DNA from: Sphingomonas abietis
Lineage (GTDB): Bacteria; Pseudomonadota; Alphaproteobacteria; Sphingomonadales; Sphingomonadaceae
DNA: 64,000 nt
Direction of reading: 5' to 3'
Assembly (NCBI RefSeq): GCF_027625475.1
Contig: NZ_CP115174.1
Coordinates: 2,949,001 to 3,013,000, forward strand
This document shows, in pieces, positions 9,213 through 19,063 of this stretch (positions are counted from its first letter, which is position 1; the number at the start of each line of letters is the position of its first letter). The notes beneath the pieces were generated by a model. The model made no database searches. It had not been told where the DNA came from and saw only the letters and a list, made by a program, of their open reading frames with translations. The translations under genes were made by a program, and so were the position numbers.

Positions 9213-12200
9213 TCAGCCCGCCGTTGCGGGCACCGGATGTGCGGGGCGATGGCGATCGGCCCACTGGACCAGGATCGGCATCGCCAGCAGGACGAGCGGA
9301 TATTGCAGCAGCAGCCCGGCGATGATCGCGATCGCGAGCGGCTGCTGGATGCCGGACCCCTGGCCGATGGCGAGCGCCAACGGCAGCAGCGTCAGGATCG
9401 CCGCCAGCGTCGTCATCGTGATCGGCCGCAACCGGTTGCCGCTCGCGGCGCGGGCGGCGGCGCGCGGCGGCATCCGCTCCGCCAGCTCGGCATATTCGGA
9501 CATATAGAAGATCGCCATCTCGGTGCCGATGCCGATGATCATCGTCATCCCCATCAGCGCCGTGATGTTGAGTTCCACGCCGGTCAGCCACAGCGCCACG
9601 AAGACGGCGGTGGTCGAGAGCAGGGAGCAGCCGATGATGATCGCCGGGATCGCGAAGCGACGGTACAGCACCAGCAGCAGCACGAACTCCGCCACCAGCG
9701 CCGCGGCGAACACCTTGGCGAGCCCGGAAAAGGCGATCTGCTGCTGCTGATAGAGTCCGCCCAGTTCGTAGCGGATACCGGGCGGCAGCACGCCGGGCTT
9801 GTCGAGCGCGGTCTTCACGTCGCCGACCGCCGCGCCGATGCCACGGCCGACGATGCGCCCGGTGACGGCGACCATCGGCTCCAGATTCTCGCGTGCGATC
9901 TGCGGCTGGCCGGTGAGCACCGTGACGGTGGCGACGCGCGAAAGCGGGAAGATGTGACCGTCAGGCGCGCGGATCGGCAGCTGCGCGAGCTGCGCCTGGG
10001 TCAGGGTGAGCGCATCGGGCAGGCGGACGCGGACGTCGATCACCTTGTCGGTCTGCGGCAGCGAGGTCGCCACCGCGCCGGTCAGCGCGTCGCTCACCGC
10101 CGTCTCGATGTCGGCAGGCGCGGTCCCCTCGAAGCCGGCACGAACCGGATCGACCTTGACGTCGAGCGCGTCGCCGGCGAGCTGGAGCCCGCTCTTGACC
10201 TCCTCGACGCCGTCGATCTTGCCGATCAGCGCCGCGACCTTCTCCGCCACCGGCGCGATGCTGTTGGGATCGGACGAGAAGAGCTTGATCTCGATCGGCT
10301 GCGGCACCGCCGTCAGATCGCCGATCAGATCCTCCATCAGCTGCGCGACCTCGATATCGAGACCGGGCACCTGGGCGGTGATCGCGGCGGTGACGTCGGC
10401 CATCACCTCTTCGGTCGGCTTGGCATGGTTCGCCTTCAGCCGAACGAAATAGTCGCCATGATAGCTTTGGCCGAGATCGCCACCGAGCCCGGTGCCGAGC
10501 CGCCGCGAGAAGGTCTCGACGTCGGGATTGGCCTTCAGCAGCGCATCGACCTCAGCCATCTCGCGGCTCGTCTCGATCAGCGAGGTGCCTGGCCTGGAAT
10601 AATAATCCATCACGAAGCCGCTCTCGTCGACCTGCGGCATGAAGCCGGTCGGCACCTGCGAATAGGCGAAATAGCCGACCGCCAGCAGCGGCACGAGCAG
10701 CACCGCCAGCACCCAGGGGCGACGCCCCAGGCCACCGAGCGCACGACCATGCACACGATCGAGCCGGCCTTCGCCGCCATGGCCCGGATCCTGCCACCGG
10801 CCGAAATCGACCAGCCGGCGGGCGAGCAAGGGCACCACGAACGCGGTCATCGCCCAGGAGATGGCCAGCGCCGCCGCCATCGTCACCGACAGCGCCTTGG
10901 AGAAGGCACCGGTCACGCCCGAGAGGAAGGACAGCGGCAGGAACACGATCAGCGTCGCGAGGCTGGAGCCGGTCAGCGGCGTCATAAACTCGCGCGCCGC
11001 GGGCAGCACCGCGGCATTGCCGACCGGCCCCGCGCCATCCTCGCGCAAGACGCCGGCGCGCCGCGCGATATGCTCGACCATCACGATCACGTCGTCGATC
11101 AGCAGGCCGACCGCGGCGGCGATGCCGCCCAGCGTCATGATGTTGAAGCTCATGCCGAGGATGCTGAGCACCAGCACCGTGGCCGCCAGCGTCGCCGGCA
11201 CCACCATCACCGCGATCAGCGTCACCCGCCAGCTGCGCAGGAACAGCAGCAGCACCAGCGCCGCCAGCACCAGCCCGATCAGCACCGCGTCACGCACGCT
11301 CGCCACCGACTGGGTGACGAGCTGGCTCTGATCGTACCAGCAGACCAGCTTCACCCCGGGCGGCAGCTTGAACCGGGCCAGCTCTGCCGAGACGCTGTGC
11401 GCGATCTGCACGGCGTTGCCGTCGGGCTGTTCGTAGATGTTGAGCAAAACGGCGGGCTTGCCGTCCTCGACGATGCGCTGCCACACCGGCACCACCCCCG
11501 GCTGGACGGTGGCGACGTCGCGGACATGGATGACGCCCTGCGGCGTCGCTTTGATCACGATATCGCCGACCTGTGCCGGGGTGGCGATGCTGCGATCGGC
11601 GAGCACCAGCGAGAGCCGGCCGCGATCCTGCACCTGGCCGACCGCACTCAGCACATTGCCGTTGCGGATCGCGGTGGCGACGTCCGCCATCGCCAGGCCA
11701 TAGCCGGCGAGCCGGTTGGGATCGGCCAGCACCTCGACCTCCGCGGTGTCGCCGCCCTGCACGTCGACCCGCGACAGGCCGGGGATGCCGGACAGCAGGG
11801 GCGTGATCTGGTAGGTGCCGAGATCCTTCAACGAGACCGCGTCGGCCTCGGGATGCTCCGAAACCAGCGCATAGGAGATGATCGGGAAGACCGTGGGGTC
11901 CATCCGGCGAACATTATAGGCGGTGCCGGCCGGCAGCGTCGGCAGCGCGCGGGCAATGGCGGCATCGACCAGCAGCGTGCTCGCCACCATGTCGCGGCCC
12001 CAGCCGAAGTCGATCGACACCTGCGCCGAGCCGCGCGTCGTCTCCGAACGCACGTCCTGCACGCCGGGGACGGTGCGCAGCACCTCCTCGACCGGACGGG
12101 TGACGAGGATCGCGGTCTGGTCCGCCGGGCGGCTGCCGGCGTCGAGATCGACGACCACGCGCGGGAAGGAGACCTGCGGGAACAGCCCGATCGGCAGAGT

Positions 12201-12290
12201 CAGCGCCGCCACGATGCCGGCCAGCGCCAAAGCGAAGGCGACGGCGAGAATCGCGCGCGACTGGCGCTCGATGAAGTCTGCGACCCCCAT
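9213..12290 (-). CDS. RND-family efflux pump, inner-membrane permease
   Basis: 1025 residues with the RND plan: TM1 near residues 12-32, a periplasmic porter loop, TM2-TM6 from about 335, a second large loop, and the final helix bundle. The proton-relay region in TM4 reads GLLIDDVIVMVEH with Asp at 399-400. It resembles the CusA/CzcA and AcrB-like exporters but lacks clear Cus-type methionine clusters, so the substrate is left open. Its ATG overlaps the stop of the membrane-fusion gene (TGATG). Confidence 0.9.
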   Translation of the reverse strand: MGVADFIERQSRAILAVAFALALAGIVAALTLPIGLFPQVSFPRVVVDLDAGSRPADQTAILVTRPVEEVLRTVPGVQDVRSETTRGSAQVSIDFGWGRDMVASTLLVDAAIARALPTLPAGTAYNVRRMDPTVFPIISYALVSEHPEADAVSLKDLGTYQITPLLSGIPGLSRVDVQGGDTAEVEVLADPNRLAGYGLAMADVATAIRNGNVLSAVGQVQDRGRLSLVLADRSIATPAQVGDIVIKATPQGVIHVRDVATVQPGVVPVWQRIVEDGKPAVLLNIYEQPDGNAVQIAHSVSAELARFKLPPGVKLVCWYDQSQLVTQSVASVRDAVLIGLVLAALVLLLFLRSWRVTLIAVMVVPATLAATVLVLSILGMSFNIMTLGGIAAAVGLLIDDVIVMVEHIARRAGVLREDGAGPVGNAAVLPAAREFMTPLTGSSLATLIVFLPLSFLSGVTGAFSKALSVTMAAALAISWAMTAFVVPLLARRLVDFGRWQDPGHGGEGRLDRVHGRALGGLGRRPWVLAVLLVPLLAVGYFAYSQVPTGFMPQVDESGFVMDYYSRPGTSLIETSREMAEVDALLKANPDVETFSRRLGTGLGGDLGQSYHGDYFVRLKANHAKPTEEVMADVTAAITAQVPGLDIEVAQLMEDLIGDLTAVPQPIEIKLFSSDPNSIAPVAEKVAALIGKIDGVEEVKSGLQLAGDALDVKVDPVRAGFEGTAPADIETAVSDALTGAVATSLPQTDKVIDVRVRLPDALTLTQAQLAQLPIRAPDGHIFPLSRVATVTVLTGQPQIARENLEPMVAVTGRIVGRGIGAAVGDVKTALDKPGVLPPGIRYELGGLYQQQQIAFSGLAKVFAAALVAEFVLLLVLYRRFAIPAIIIGCSLLSTTAVFVALWLTGVELNITALMGMTMIIGIGTEMAIFYMSEYAELAERMPPRAAARAASGNRLRPITMTTLAAILTLLPLALAIGQGSGIQQPLAIAIIAGLLLQYPLVLLAMPILVQWADRHRPAHPVPATAG

Positions 12291-13366
12291 CAGCGGGTGC
12301 TGCGGACGGCATCGCCATCCGCCACCTGATAGGCACCGCCGACGATCAGCGGCCGGCGCGCATCGATCGCGCCGGAGACGACGTCCTGCCGGGCATCGGT
12401 CTGGATCAGCTGCACGGGCACCGCGTGCGCCTTGCCGGCGACGATCTGAAAAACGTTGGCGGAATCCTGTCCGCCGGTCACGACCGCGTCGTGGGGCACC
12501 ACCCAGCCGCTATCCTGCCCGGCCGCGATATCGGCGCGCACCGCCTGGCCCGCGAGGATCGCACCGGCCGGGAAACGAAGATCGACATCGACCAGGCGGG
12601 TGGTCGGGTTGAGCTGACCATCGATCCGCAGGATACTGCCGGCGATCGGTGCGGCTGTGTCGGCCTGGTCGGCCAGCCCCGCCAGCCGTGCCGCCTGCCC
12701 GACCCGCAACGATGGCCGCAGCGCCGGATCGATGCCGACGGTGACGATGATCGCGCCCTTGCGCGCCACCGTGACCAGCGCCGCGCCGGCCAGCGTGCGA
12801 TCGCCCTGCGCCACCGGAATGGCGGTGACGATGCCGTCGAACGGCGCGCGCAGGATATGAATACCCTGGCCGGCGCCTTCGCGACGCAGCGCGGTCAATG
12901 CGGCCTGGGCATCCGCCACCGCTTTCTCGGCCTGAGTGAGTTGATCGCGGGTGGCGAGCTGCTGGGCCAGCAATTGCGCGGTGGTGTCGCGCTGTTTGCT
13001 GGCGCTGGCCAATGTCGTGGCGGCGGCCTCGTAGCTTGCCAGCGTCGAGGGTGCGACCGCGAAGTGGAGCAGCTCCTGCCCGGCGGAGACCGACGCGCCC
13101 GGCGTCACCGCAAGGCTCGCCACCTGTCCGGGCTGGGCGACGCTCAGCGTCTGCGACCCGTCGAGCGAGGGCGTGGCGCTGCCATAGGCGGTCAGCCAGC
13201 GCGTGACCTGTCCCTGCCGCGGCGCAACCGTCGTCACCATCACGGTCGGTGCCGGCGCGGCGGCCTGATCACCCGAGCCGCAACCGGCGAGCAGCAACAG
13301 GCTCGCGCATGTGAAGGCGGCGGATGCCCCGGCCCCGATCGTCCGCCTTGTCCGCGGCGGGTTCAT
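12290..13366 (-). CDS. RND efflux membrane-fusion (adaptor) lipoprotein
   Basis: 358 residues. A lipobox LLAGC places the lipidated Cys at about residue 29. The two halves of the lipoyl/barrel-sandwich domain flank an alpha-helical hairpin at about 105-165 (SYEAAATTLASASKQRD...). ILRAPFDGIVTAIPVAQGDRT is the usual hybrid motif of HlyD/AcrA-type adaptors. It bridges the RND permease and the outer-membrane factor. Start ATG 13366 overlaps the preceding gene's stop by ATGA, and its own stop overlaps the pump start. Confidence 0.88.
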   Translation of the reverse strand: MNPPRTRRTIGAGASAAFTCASLLLLAGCGSGDQAAAPAPTVMVTTVAPRQGQVTRWLTAYGSATPSLDGSQTLSVAQPGQVASLAVTPGASVSAGQELLHFAVAPSTLASYEAAATTLASASKQRDTTAQLLAQQLATRDQLTQAEKAVADAQAALTALRREGAGQGIHILRAPFDGIVTAIPVAQGDRTLAGAALVTVARKGAIIVTVGIDPALRPSLRVGQAARLAGLADQADTAAPIAGSILRIDGQLNPTTRLVDVDLRFPAGAILAGQAVRADIAAGQDSGWVVPHDAVVTGGQDSANVFQIVAGKAHAVPVQLIQTDARQDVVSGAIDARRPLIVGGAYQVADGDAVRSTR

Positions 13367-14682
13367 GGCGCAGGCTCCGTCATCGTCAGAAGATCGACCG
13401 TGGGCAGCCCCGCGCCGATCAAAGTCTGCAGCGCGACCTGCCGGTCCATGATCGCCAGCTCGAGCGTCATCACATCCTGTTCCTTGGTGAAGCGGGCGGT
13501 CAGCAGGCTGACATAGGCAGCCTCGTCGATCGCCGAGGCGCCGCGCGCGGCGACGGCACGGTCGGCGGCCCGCCGCACCGCCGGCAGGTCGGCCCGCTGC
13601 GCGGCGAGCTGGCGGCCCAGCTGCTCGATCTCGGTGAGCGCCGCCGCGACCTCGCCCGTGGCGGTCGCGAGACGCGCCGCATAATCGGCCCGGAGCTGCG
13701 CCCGCGTCGCCCGCGCGATCGCGATATTGCCCTGGCCGCGATCGAACACCGGCAGGCCGATCGTCGCCTGAGGACCAAGATTGACGACCTTGCTGGAGTC
13801 GCTGGATCCTGTCGCCCCCAGCACGAGATCGGGGAATTGGGAGAGGATCGCCTGTCGCACCGACTCCTCCTGCGCGGCATAGCCCAGACGCAACGCCAGC
13901 AGATCCGGGCGGCGCTGCGGCAATGTGACTAGGCTGGCTCGGATCGCGGCGGGATCGATCGGCGGCAGCTCCGCCGCCGGGGCCAGAAGGAGCGGCGCAT
14001 CGGGCTCGAGACCGAGCAACGCGGCAAGCTGGTGGCGAAGCTGCAGTTCGCGCTGCTCGACCGCATCCCGGCTGGCTCGCGCCGCCTGCACCGCCGCGAG
14101 TGTGGGCGCGGCCAGCACCAGCGTCGTGTTGCCCGCCCGCAGCGCCGCGTCCATCGCGGCGTTGCGGGCGGACAGGATCGCGAAGGCCTGCTCCACGATC
14201 GGCAATTGCCGGCGCGTGCCGATCAGATCGACCGCCAGTTGCCGCGCCTGCCCCGCGACCTGCCATTCCTGCCACAGCAGATCGGCGGCGGCACGGCCCT
14301 GCACGTCCCGCCCGGCACGCCGCTTGGAACGGTAGGTGATCAGCGCCTTCACGTCCTGGGTCAGCCCGACATTCCACGCCGGTACGATACCGACGCCGGA
14401 GATCAGCGGCAGGATCGCGCCGGACAGCGACGGATTGGGCAGGATGCCGCTCTGGATCAGCTCGGCATCGGCGATCCCGCGCGCCGCGCGCGCCGTCTTG
14501 AGATCGGGATTGTCGCGCAACGCCAGCCGCACGACCGCATCGACCGTCAGCGGGGCCGTCTGCGCCGCCGGATCGACGGCGGGTGCCAAGAGGGCTGCCT
14601 CGGGAAGCGGCGCCGGGGCATAATGCTGGCACGCCGCCAACGGCAGCAGCGCGCCGAACGCGGCGGCACGAAACCGTCTCAT
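13363..14682 (-). CDS. TolC-like outer-membrane efflux lipoprotein
   Basis: 439 residues with a lipobox LPLAAC (Cys about 18) and two TolC repeats: DAVVRLALRDNPDLKTARAA near 48-67, and a second around 255-300 with RPDLLALRLGYAAQEESVRQA. Long Ala/Arg/Gln-rich helices form the tunnel. It completes the tripartite pump with the adaptor and RND genes downstream. Start and stop both overlap the neighbours by four bases. Confidence 0.85.
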   Translation of the reverse strand: MRRFRAAAFGALLPLAACQHYAPAPLPEAALLAPAVDPAAQTAPLTVDAVVRLALRDNPDLKTARAARGIADAELIQSGILPNPSLSGAILPLISGVGIVPAWNVGLTQDVKALITYRSKRRAGRDVQGRAAADLLWQEWQVAGQARQLAVDLIGTRRQLPIVEQAFAILSARNAAMDAALRAGNTTLVLAAPTLAAVQAARASRDAVEQRELQLRHQLAALLGLEPDAPLLLAPAAELPPIDPAAIRASLVTLPQRRPDLLALRLGYAAQEESVRQAILSQFPDLVLGATGSSDSSKVVNLGPQATIGLPVFDRGQGNIAIARATRAQLRADYAARLATATGEVAAALTEIEQLGRQLAAQRADLPAVRRAADRAVAARGASAIDEAAYVSLLTARFTKEQDVMTLELAIMDRQVALQTLIGAGLPTVDLLTMTEPAP

Positions 14683-16001
14683 GCGGTAAATTCCAGACTG
14701 ATCGAAAGGCCGGGTCCGGCGTCGGTGAGGACCAGGGCAGCGCCGTGGATATGCGCGACCGCCGCGACGAGGCTCAGCCCTAGCCCGTGGCCCGGCGTGT
14801 TGCGACTGGCTTCCAGCCGGGCGAAACGGCGCGTCACCCGCCCGCGATCGGCAGCGGCGATCCCCGGACCATCATCGATGACGCCGAGCCGGCAGCCACC
14901 TGCGATCGGTTCCAACACCAACCGGATGCGCGTGCCGGGCGGCGTATGCGCCTGGGCATTGTCGAGCAGGTTGATCAACGCCTGCGCGATCAGCTCGCGA
15001 TCGCCGCGGATCGGCGCGACGGCCGTGATCGCGCAATCCAGCGTGCGGCCGCGATCCTCGATCGCCGGGGCGTAGCTGTCGCAGATCTCGGCCGCCAGCC
15101 CCGAGAGATCGACCGGCCGGAAGGTCTCGCGCAGACGCCCCGCCTCGATTTCAGACAAACGCAGGATCGCGCCGAACAATGCCAGCACGTCGTCGCTCTG
15201 CTCGATCGCTCGCGCGATCGTGGCATTGCCCGGCGCCTCGGCGAGGCCATCCTCCAGATGATTGCGCAGCCGGGTCAGCGGCGTCCGCAGGTCATGCGCG
15301 ATATCGCTCGAGACCTGGCGCAGCGTCTCGATCAGTGCGCCGATCCTGTCGAGCATCGCATTGAGCGCGCGCGACATCCGATCGAATTCGTCATCGCGCG
15401 GCCCGATCGGGATGCGCGTGTGCAGGTCGCCCGCGATGATGCCTTCGGCGGCGACGCTGATCGTCGACAACCGCCGACGCAGATAGGCGCCCAGCAACAA
15501 CGCCCCCGCCGCGCCGATGCCGATCACCACCAGCAGCGCGATCAACAGCGAGCCCACAATGGCATGATCGATACCGTCGATCGCATCCCGGTCGGCCGCC
15601 ACCACCAGCCGTTCGCGATTGGCCAGCACGATAGTCAGGGCGCGCGCCTTGTCCGCCCTGTCGTCGCCATCCTGAAACAGGATGGTCTGCCAGCCCGGTT
15701 GCGGCATCCCGGCGTTCAGCGTCCCGACGATCCGCCGGCCATCGGGCGCGTAAAGCGCGTAGCCGAGCGAGCGCGTCGCCTGTGCCGTGCCGCGCAGCAG
15801 GATCAGGCCGCGCAGGCTGCCCTCGCCCTCGCGATGATATTCGCTGAGCAGCGAACTGGTTTCCGCCGAGATGCGATCGTCCAGCTGGCCGCGCAGCGCG
15901 ACATGGGCGGACAGATAGACGGCGCCGCCGAGCGCGACCATCGCCAGCGAAAAGGCCAGCGAATAGATGATCGAGATCCGATAGGCGGCGCTGCGCATCA
16001 T
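14679..16001 (-). CDS. Two-component sensor histidine kinase
   Basis: About 440 residues: TM1 at 9-31, a periplasmic sensor of roughly 115 residues, TM2 at 148-172, HAMP to about 225, HisKA with phospho-acceptor His236 in SSDIAHDLRTPLTRL, and a HATPase with N box LINLLDNAQAH, G1 DDGPGIAA and G2 HGLGLSL. It senses the pump's inducer from the periplasm. ATG 16001 (or 15998) overlaps the response-regulator stop. The gene order regulator-kinase-pump implies autoregulation of the efflux operon. Confidence 0.9.
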   Translation of the reverse strand: MMRSAAYRISIIYSLAFSLAMVALGGAVYLSAHVALRGQLDDRISAETSSLLSEYHREGEGSLRGLILLRGTAQATRSLGYALYAPDGRRIVGTLNAGMPQPGWQTILFQDGDDRADKARALTIVLANRERLVVAADRDAIDGIDHAIVGSLLIALLVVIGIGAAGALLLGAYLRRRLSTISVAAEGIIAGDLHTRIPIGPRDDEFDRMSRALNAMLDRIGALIETLRQVSSDIAHDLRTPLTRLRNHLEDGLAEAPGNATIARAIEQSDDVLALFGAILRLSEIEAGRLRETFRPVDLSGLAAEICDSYAPAIEDRGRTLDCAITAVAPIRGDRELIAQALINLLDNAQAHTPPGTRIRLVLEPIAGGCRLGVIDDGPGIAAADRGRVTRRFARLEASRNTPGHGLGLSLVAAVAHIHGAALVLTDAGPGLSISLEFTA

Positions 16002-16681
16002 GCCGGCTCGTCGCTCCGCAGCCGGTAGCCCGCGCCACGCACGGTCTCGATCGCATCGCGGACGCCGGCGAGGCCGAGCTTGGTGCGGAGCCGGCTCATA
16101 TGGCTCTCGACGATATTGGTCTGCGGCTCGAAATGGAAATTCCACACCGCCTCGAGCAGCATCGAACGGGAGACGATGCGGCCGGCATTGCGCACCAACT
16201 CCTCCAGCAGGCGAAACTCGCGCGGTTGAAGCGGCACGAGGTCGCCATCGATCCGCAATTCCCGCCGCAGCAGATGGAGCATCATCCGGCCGCTCTGCAC
16301 GGTCGCCACGTCGGGGCTGAGCCCGCGCCGCCGCACGATGGCGTGCAGCCGGGCAATCAGCTCGGACATCGCGAACGGCTTGGTCAGATAATCGTCGGCC
16401 CCGGCATCCAGCCCCTGGACGCGATCCTCAATGCTGCCGAGCGCGGTGAGCATCAGCATCGGCGTAGTGACGCCCGCGGCCCGCGCGCCCGCCAGCACGG
16501 AGACGCCGTCCATCCCGGGGATCATCCGATCGAGCACGACGACATCGAAGGCATCGCGCGTCAGCCGGTCCAGCGCCTCATGCCCCGTCGCGACGTGCGC
16601 GACGATATTGCGGCCATCGTCCAGACCCCGCACGATGAAGGCGGCCGCCACGGCGTCATCCTCGACAACCAGTATCTTCAT
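15998..16681 (-). CDS. OmpR-family response regulator
   Basis: 227 residues. The receiver domain has acidic pocket ED at 7-9, phospho-acceptor Asp51 in VVVLDRMIPG and Lys101 in TKPF. The C-terminal winged helix spans about 130-222 (LQPREFRLLEELVRNAG, NIVESHMSRLRTKLG). It is the first gene of the efflux operon and is likely the activator of its own promoter in 16682-17000. Confidence 0.92.
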   Translation of the reverse strand: MKILVVEDDAVAAAFIVRGLDDGRNIVAHVATGHEALDRLTRDAFDVVVLDRMIPGMDGVSVLAGARAAGVTTPMLMLTALGSIEDRVQGLDAGADDYLTKPFAMSELIARLHAIVRRRGLSPDVATVQSGRMMLHLLRRELRIDGDLVPLQPREFRLLEELVRNAGRIVSRSMLLEAVWNFHFEPQTNIVESHMSRLRTKLGLAGVRDAIETVRGAGYRLRSDEPA

Positions 16682-17052
16682 GCGTCGCCCAGCCCGATCA
16701 TCAGGGATGGTTCTAAGCCAAATCCCGCGAGCCGAACTTTAAAATGCCCCAATGTTCACAAAAATCCGAACAGGAGCGCTCGCATCGCCGTCGCCCCGTC
16801 TGGTGAAAGCCCTTCTCCACCCGTCGACATCTTGTCGATGCACAGCATCTCGAGCGCAGTCCCACGAGGCGGACGGGGATCGAGATTTTCCCTGTTCGCC
16901 GATCCGCCTCGGATCCGGCCATGCCGCTGAGTCGCCGGCCTTGATAATGAACCCGTAAACCTCATCGCCTGCCGCCCAATCATTTCGGTTCCCACGGCCA
17001 ATCATCTATGAGCAATGGCGCAACCCGTTTGCTGCTTCCACTGGAGTTCATC
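16682..17052. other. Promoter region between the efflux operon and a small membrane gene
   Basis: 371 bases with no supported gene. AT-richer stretches near 16735-16770 (TTTAAAATG, TTCACAAAAATCCG) are candidates for the minus-strand promoter of the two-component/efflux operon. No clear repeat for the response regulator could be fixed by eye. Confidence 0.4.
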
Positions 17053-17223
17053 ATGCTGATCATGATCGCCGTGCTGATTGCGTTTTTGCTCATCGCTGCG
17101 ATTTTGTGGACGGTGGACCTGTTGAAGGCCAGGCGAATACGTGCCGCCAAACGGTGGAGCCGCGAGAAGCAGATCGAGCGGCGGCAGCGCCAGGAAGATA
17201 TCCAGCGCCGGGTCGACGAGTGA
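17053..17223 (+). CDS. Small single-helix membrane protein
   Basis: 56 residues: one hydrophobic helix at about residues 1-22 (LIMIAVLIAFLLIAAILWTV) followed by a strongly charged, Arg/Glu/Gln-rich helical tail. ATG 17053 has GGAG six bases upstream (17043-17046); an upstream ATG at 17008 would add 15 residues without a ribosome site. The tail looks like a cytoplasmic coiled segment. I recognise no family. It stands alone, divergent from the efflux operon. Confidence 0.5.
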   Translation: MLIMIAVLIAFLLIAAILWTVDLLKARRIRAAKRWSREKQIERRQRQEDIQRRVDE

Positions 17224-17593
17224 CGGATCGGCGCGCCTGCCGCGCCATGAACATGTCGGGCACCCAGCAATGATTGGGTTTCCTCATCAGGATGATATCG
17301 ATCACCGGCATCGCCGGGGCGGAATTGAGGCTGGTTTCACTGGCCTTCCTCCAGCGCTGAACTCCGGCAAAGGCGGCATGGCCTTCCCGCCGGCCGAGAG
17401 GCATCATCGCTACAACCTCATTCTCACCGTTCCGACAGATCCCGCCTTTCTCCGCCGCGCGGCGAGCGCCTGCACAGCCATCGGCGGGATCGGAGCGAAG
17501 GGGCGATCTCACAGGATCACGCGATCGGGCACCGGCCCAGATCGATGCCGAGTGGCGCCGCCCTACGGCGGAGCGGCCGGCGAATGGCGAGCG
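17224..17593. other. Gene-poor stretch
   Basis: 370 bases. Open frames exist on both strands, but none has a ribosome site or recognisable protein family. A degraded gene is possible but cannot be shown. Confidence 0.35.
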
Positions 17594-18760
17594 TCAGGCG
17601 GTTCGCCCATCCACCGCGTCGCCCAATAGGATCCCGCCAACTTCACGGGGTAGCGGCATGGACAGAACCAACCATGGCGCTCGTGTCGAATCCCGGCCGC
17701 CGGCGTTGGCGGCGATATTCTCCAGCTGTGCCGCCGGCACCAGCAGCCGTCGGTTCGAATCGATGAAGATGGCATCAGGACTGACGAGCCGATCGTCTTC
17801 GACCAGCGTCGCGCGCACGCCGCGCGGAGAAAGCACGGTGATCCGCCGGCGCTCGCCCTCGGACAAATAGATATTGCCCAGCGAGTCGATCGCGGTGCCG
17901 CCCACCGTCGGAATAAGCGCGACCGTCTGGATGGCAGCGGCGAGAGCCGCATCGTCTTTCGTGTCATCGCGCAGCAGGCGGGTCGGGATCCGGCGGATCG
18001 GCCCGGTCGGGGCGCACCAATAGAGCCATTGTCCCGCGGCATCGACCTCGATCACATCGCTGTGGGTCTCGGGCCGCTTGCCCGCGCCGTCCGCCAGCGG
18101 CCGGCCGTCTGTTCCCCTCTGCACCGCATCGCGCGGCTTGCGCAGGAGCGGCTGCTTCGACAGCCGACGCCATGTTCGCCCGGATACGAGATCATGGACG
18201 ATGATCGCGCCGAGCCCGGAATCGGTAACATAGAGCGTCGAGCCGTGAATGCGCAGGTCGTTCATCGTCGCGCCGTCGGGCAGGATGGTCGCATCGAAGC
18301 GCAGCACCTTCAGCACCGCTCCCGTCCGGGCATCGAGCCGGACGATCTTCGGCTGCGGCAACGCGGGATCATGCTCTACGCTGCCTTGGTCGACCACCCA
18401 CAGGCTGCCGTCTGCGAACACATGCACGGCGTTGACCATGACGAAGCGGTCGCGACCATCCTCACCCGGCTTCCAGCCGTTCCATGTGCCGCCCGGAAAG
18501 GCCCGCAACTGGCCATCGGCCTCGACCCTGGCGAGCGACGGCGTATCGATATGGCCGGCGAACCGCGGCAACCCCAGAAACATCCCGCCGTCGGCCGTCA
18601 CCGCGACGCCGTTGCAAAGCCAGGGCGATCGCGCCGCCACGGCGAGGGCGGCGCTGCGCGAAGCGGCGGATCGGGCGACGGCAAGGCCAGGCCGGCAACA
18701 TGCGGCAGCACCGGCGAGCGTCGCCAGGCTGGCACGACGGGAGAGAAGCGGTATCGGCAT
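17594..18760 (-). CDS. Yellow/MRJP-like beta-propeller protein (gluconolactonase-like), exported
   Basis: 388 residues. The N-terminus SRRASLATLAGAA is a plausible Tat signal. The propeller carries the MRJP/Yellow hallmarks: FVMVNAVHVFADGSLWVVDQG, a MNDLRIHGSTLYVTDSG block near the middle, and a second half with LYWCAPTGPIRRI and ISLGNIYLSEGE-like blades. Bacterial relatives are annotated L-dopachrome tautomerase-related or SMP-30-like; no reaction is established. Start ATG 18760 is the only in-frame ATG before the signal; its ribosome site is weak. It is convergent with nothing and not in an obvious operon. A distant paralogue lies at 30302-31504. Confidence 0.75.
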   Translation of the reverse strand: MPIPLLSRRASLATLAGAAACCRPGLAVARSAASRSAALAVAARSPWLCNGVAVTADGGMFLGLPRFAGHIDTPSLARVEADGQLRAFPGGTWNGWKPGEDGRDRFVMVNAVHVFADGSLWVVDQGSVEHDPALPQPKIVRLDARTGAVLKVLRFDATILPDGATMNDLRIHGSTLYVTDSGLGAIIVHDLVSGRTWRRLSKQPLLRKPRDAVQRGTDGRPLADGAGKRPETHSDVIEVDAAGQWLYWCAPTGPIRRIPTRLLRDDTKDDAALAAAIQTVALIPTVGGTAIDSLGNIYLSEGERRRITVLSPRGVRATLVEDDRLVSPDAIFIDSNRRLLVPAAQLENIAANAGGRDSTRAPWLVLSMPLPREVGGILLGDAVDGRTA

Positions 18761-19063
18761 GGCCCTGCAACGCCGCGCGCGCCGTTTGGACGCTTCGTTT
18801 TTTCGGCAAGGTAGCGTGATGATTTGGGCAAGGATGGCGGCACGGAAGGCCCGAAGACTGGCGGACAATGCGATATAAGGGACGCCGACGCCCCTTCCCA
18901 CCGGCGCCGGAGATACGATAAGCGGCACCGACACACGGGAACAGGTCCGGCCGATACTGGTTGCGCAGGTTCCACAGGAGAGCCGTCGACGCCCAGGCAT
19001 AAGAACGCCGGGCCTACGGATTCGCATTTTCCGAGCCGTTATCGCTTTAAAGGGAGGCCGTCC

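Noticed and set aside
8214..12329. A 1371-codon open frame on the plus strand opposite the RND pump genes
   Set aside because: It is antisense to several well-recognised proteins, rich in Arg/His/Gly/Asp low-complexity sequence and matches no family; a shadow of high third-position GC.
17090..17629. Overlapping open frames on both strands after the small membrane protein
   Set aside because: No ribosome sites and no recognisable family; possibly decayed DNA but not supportable.
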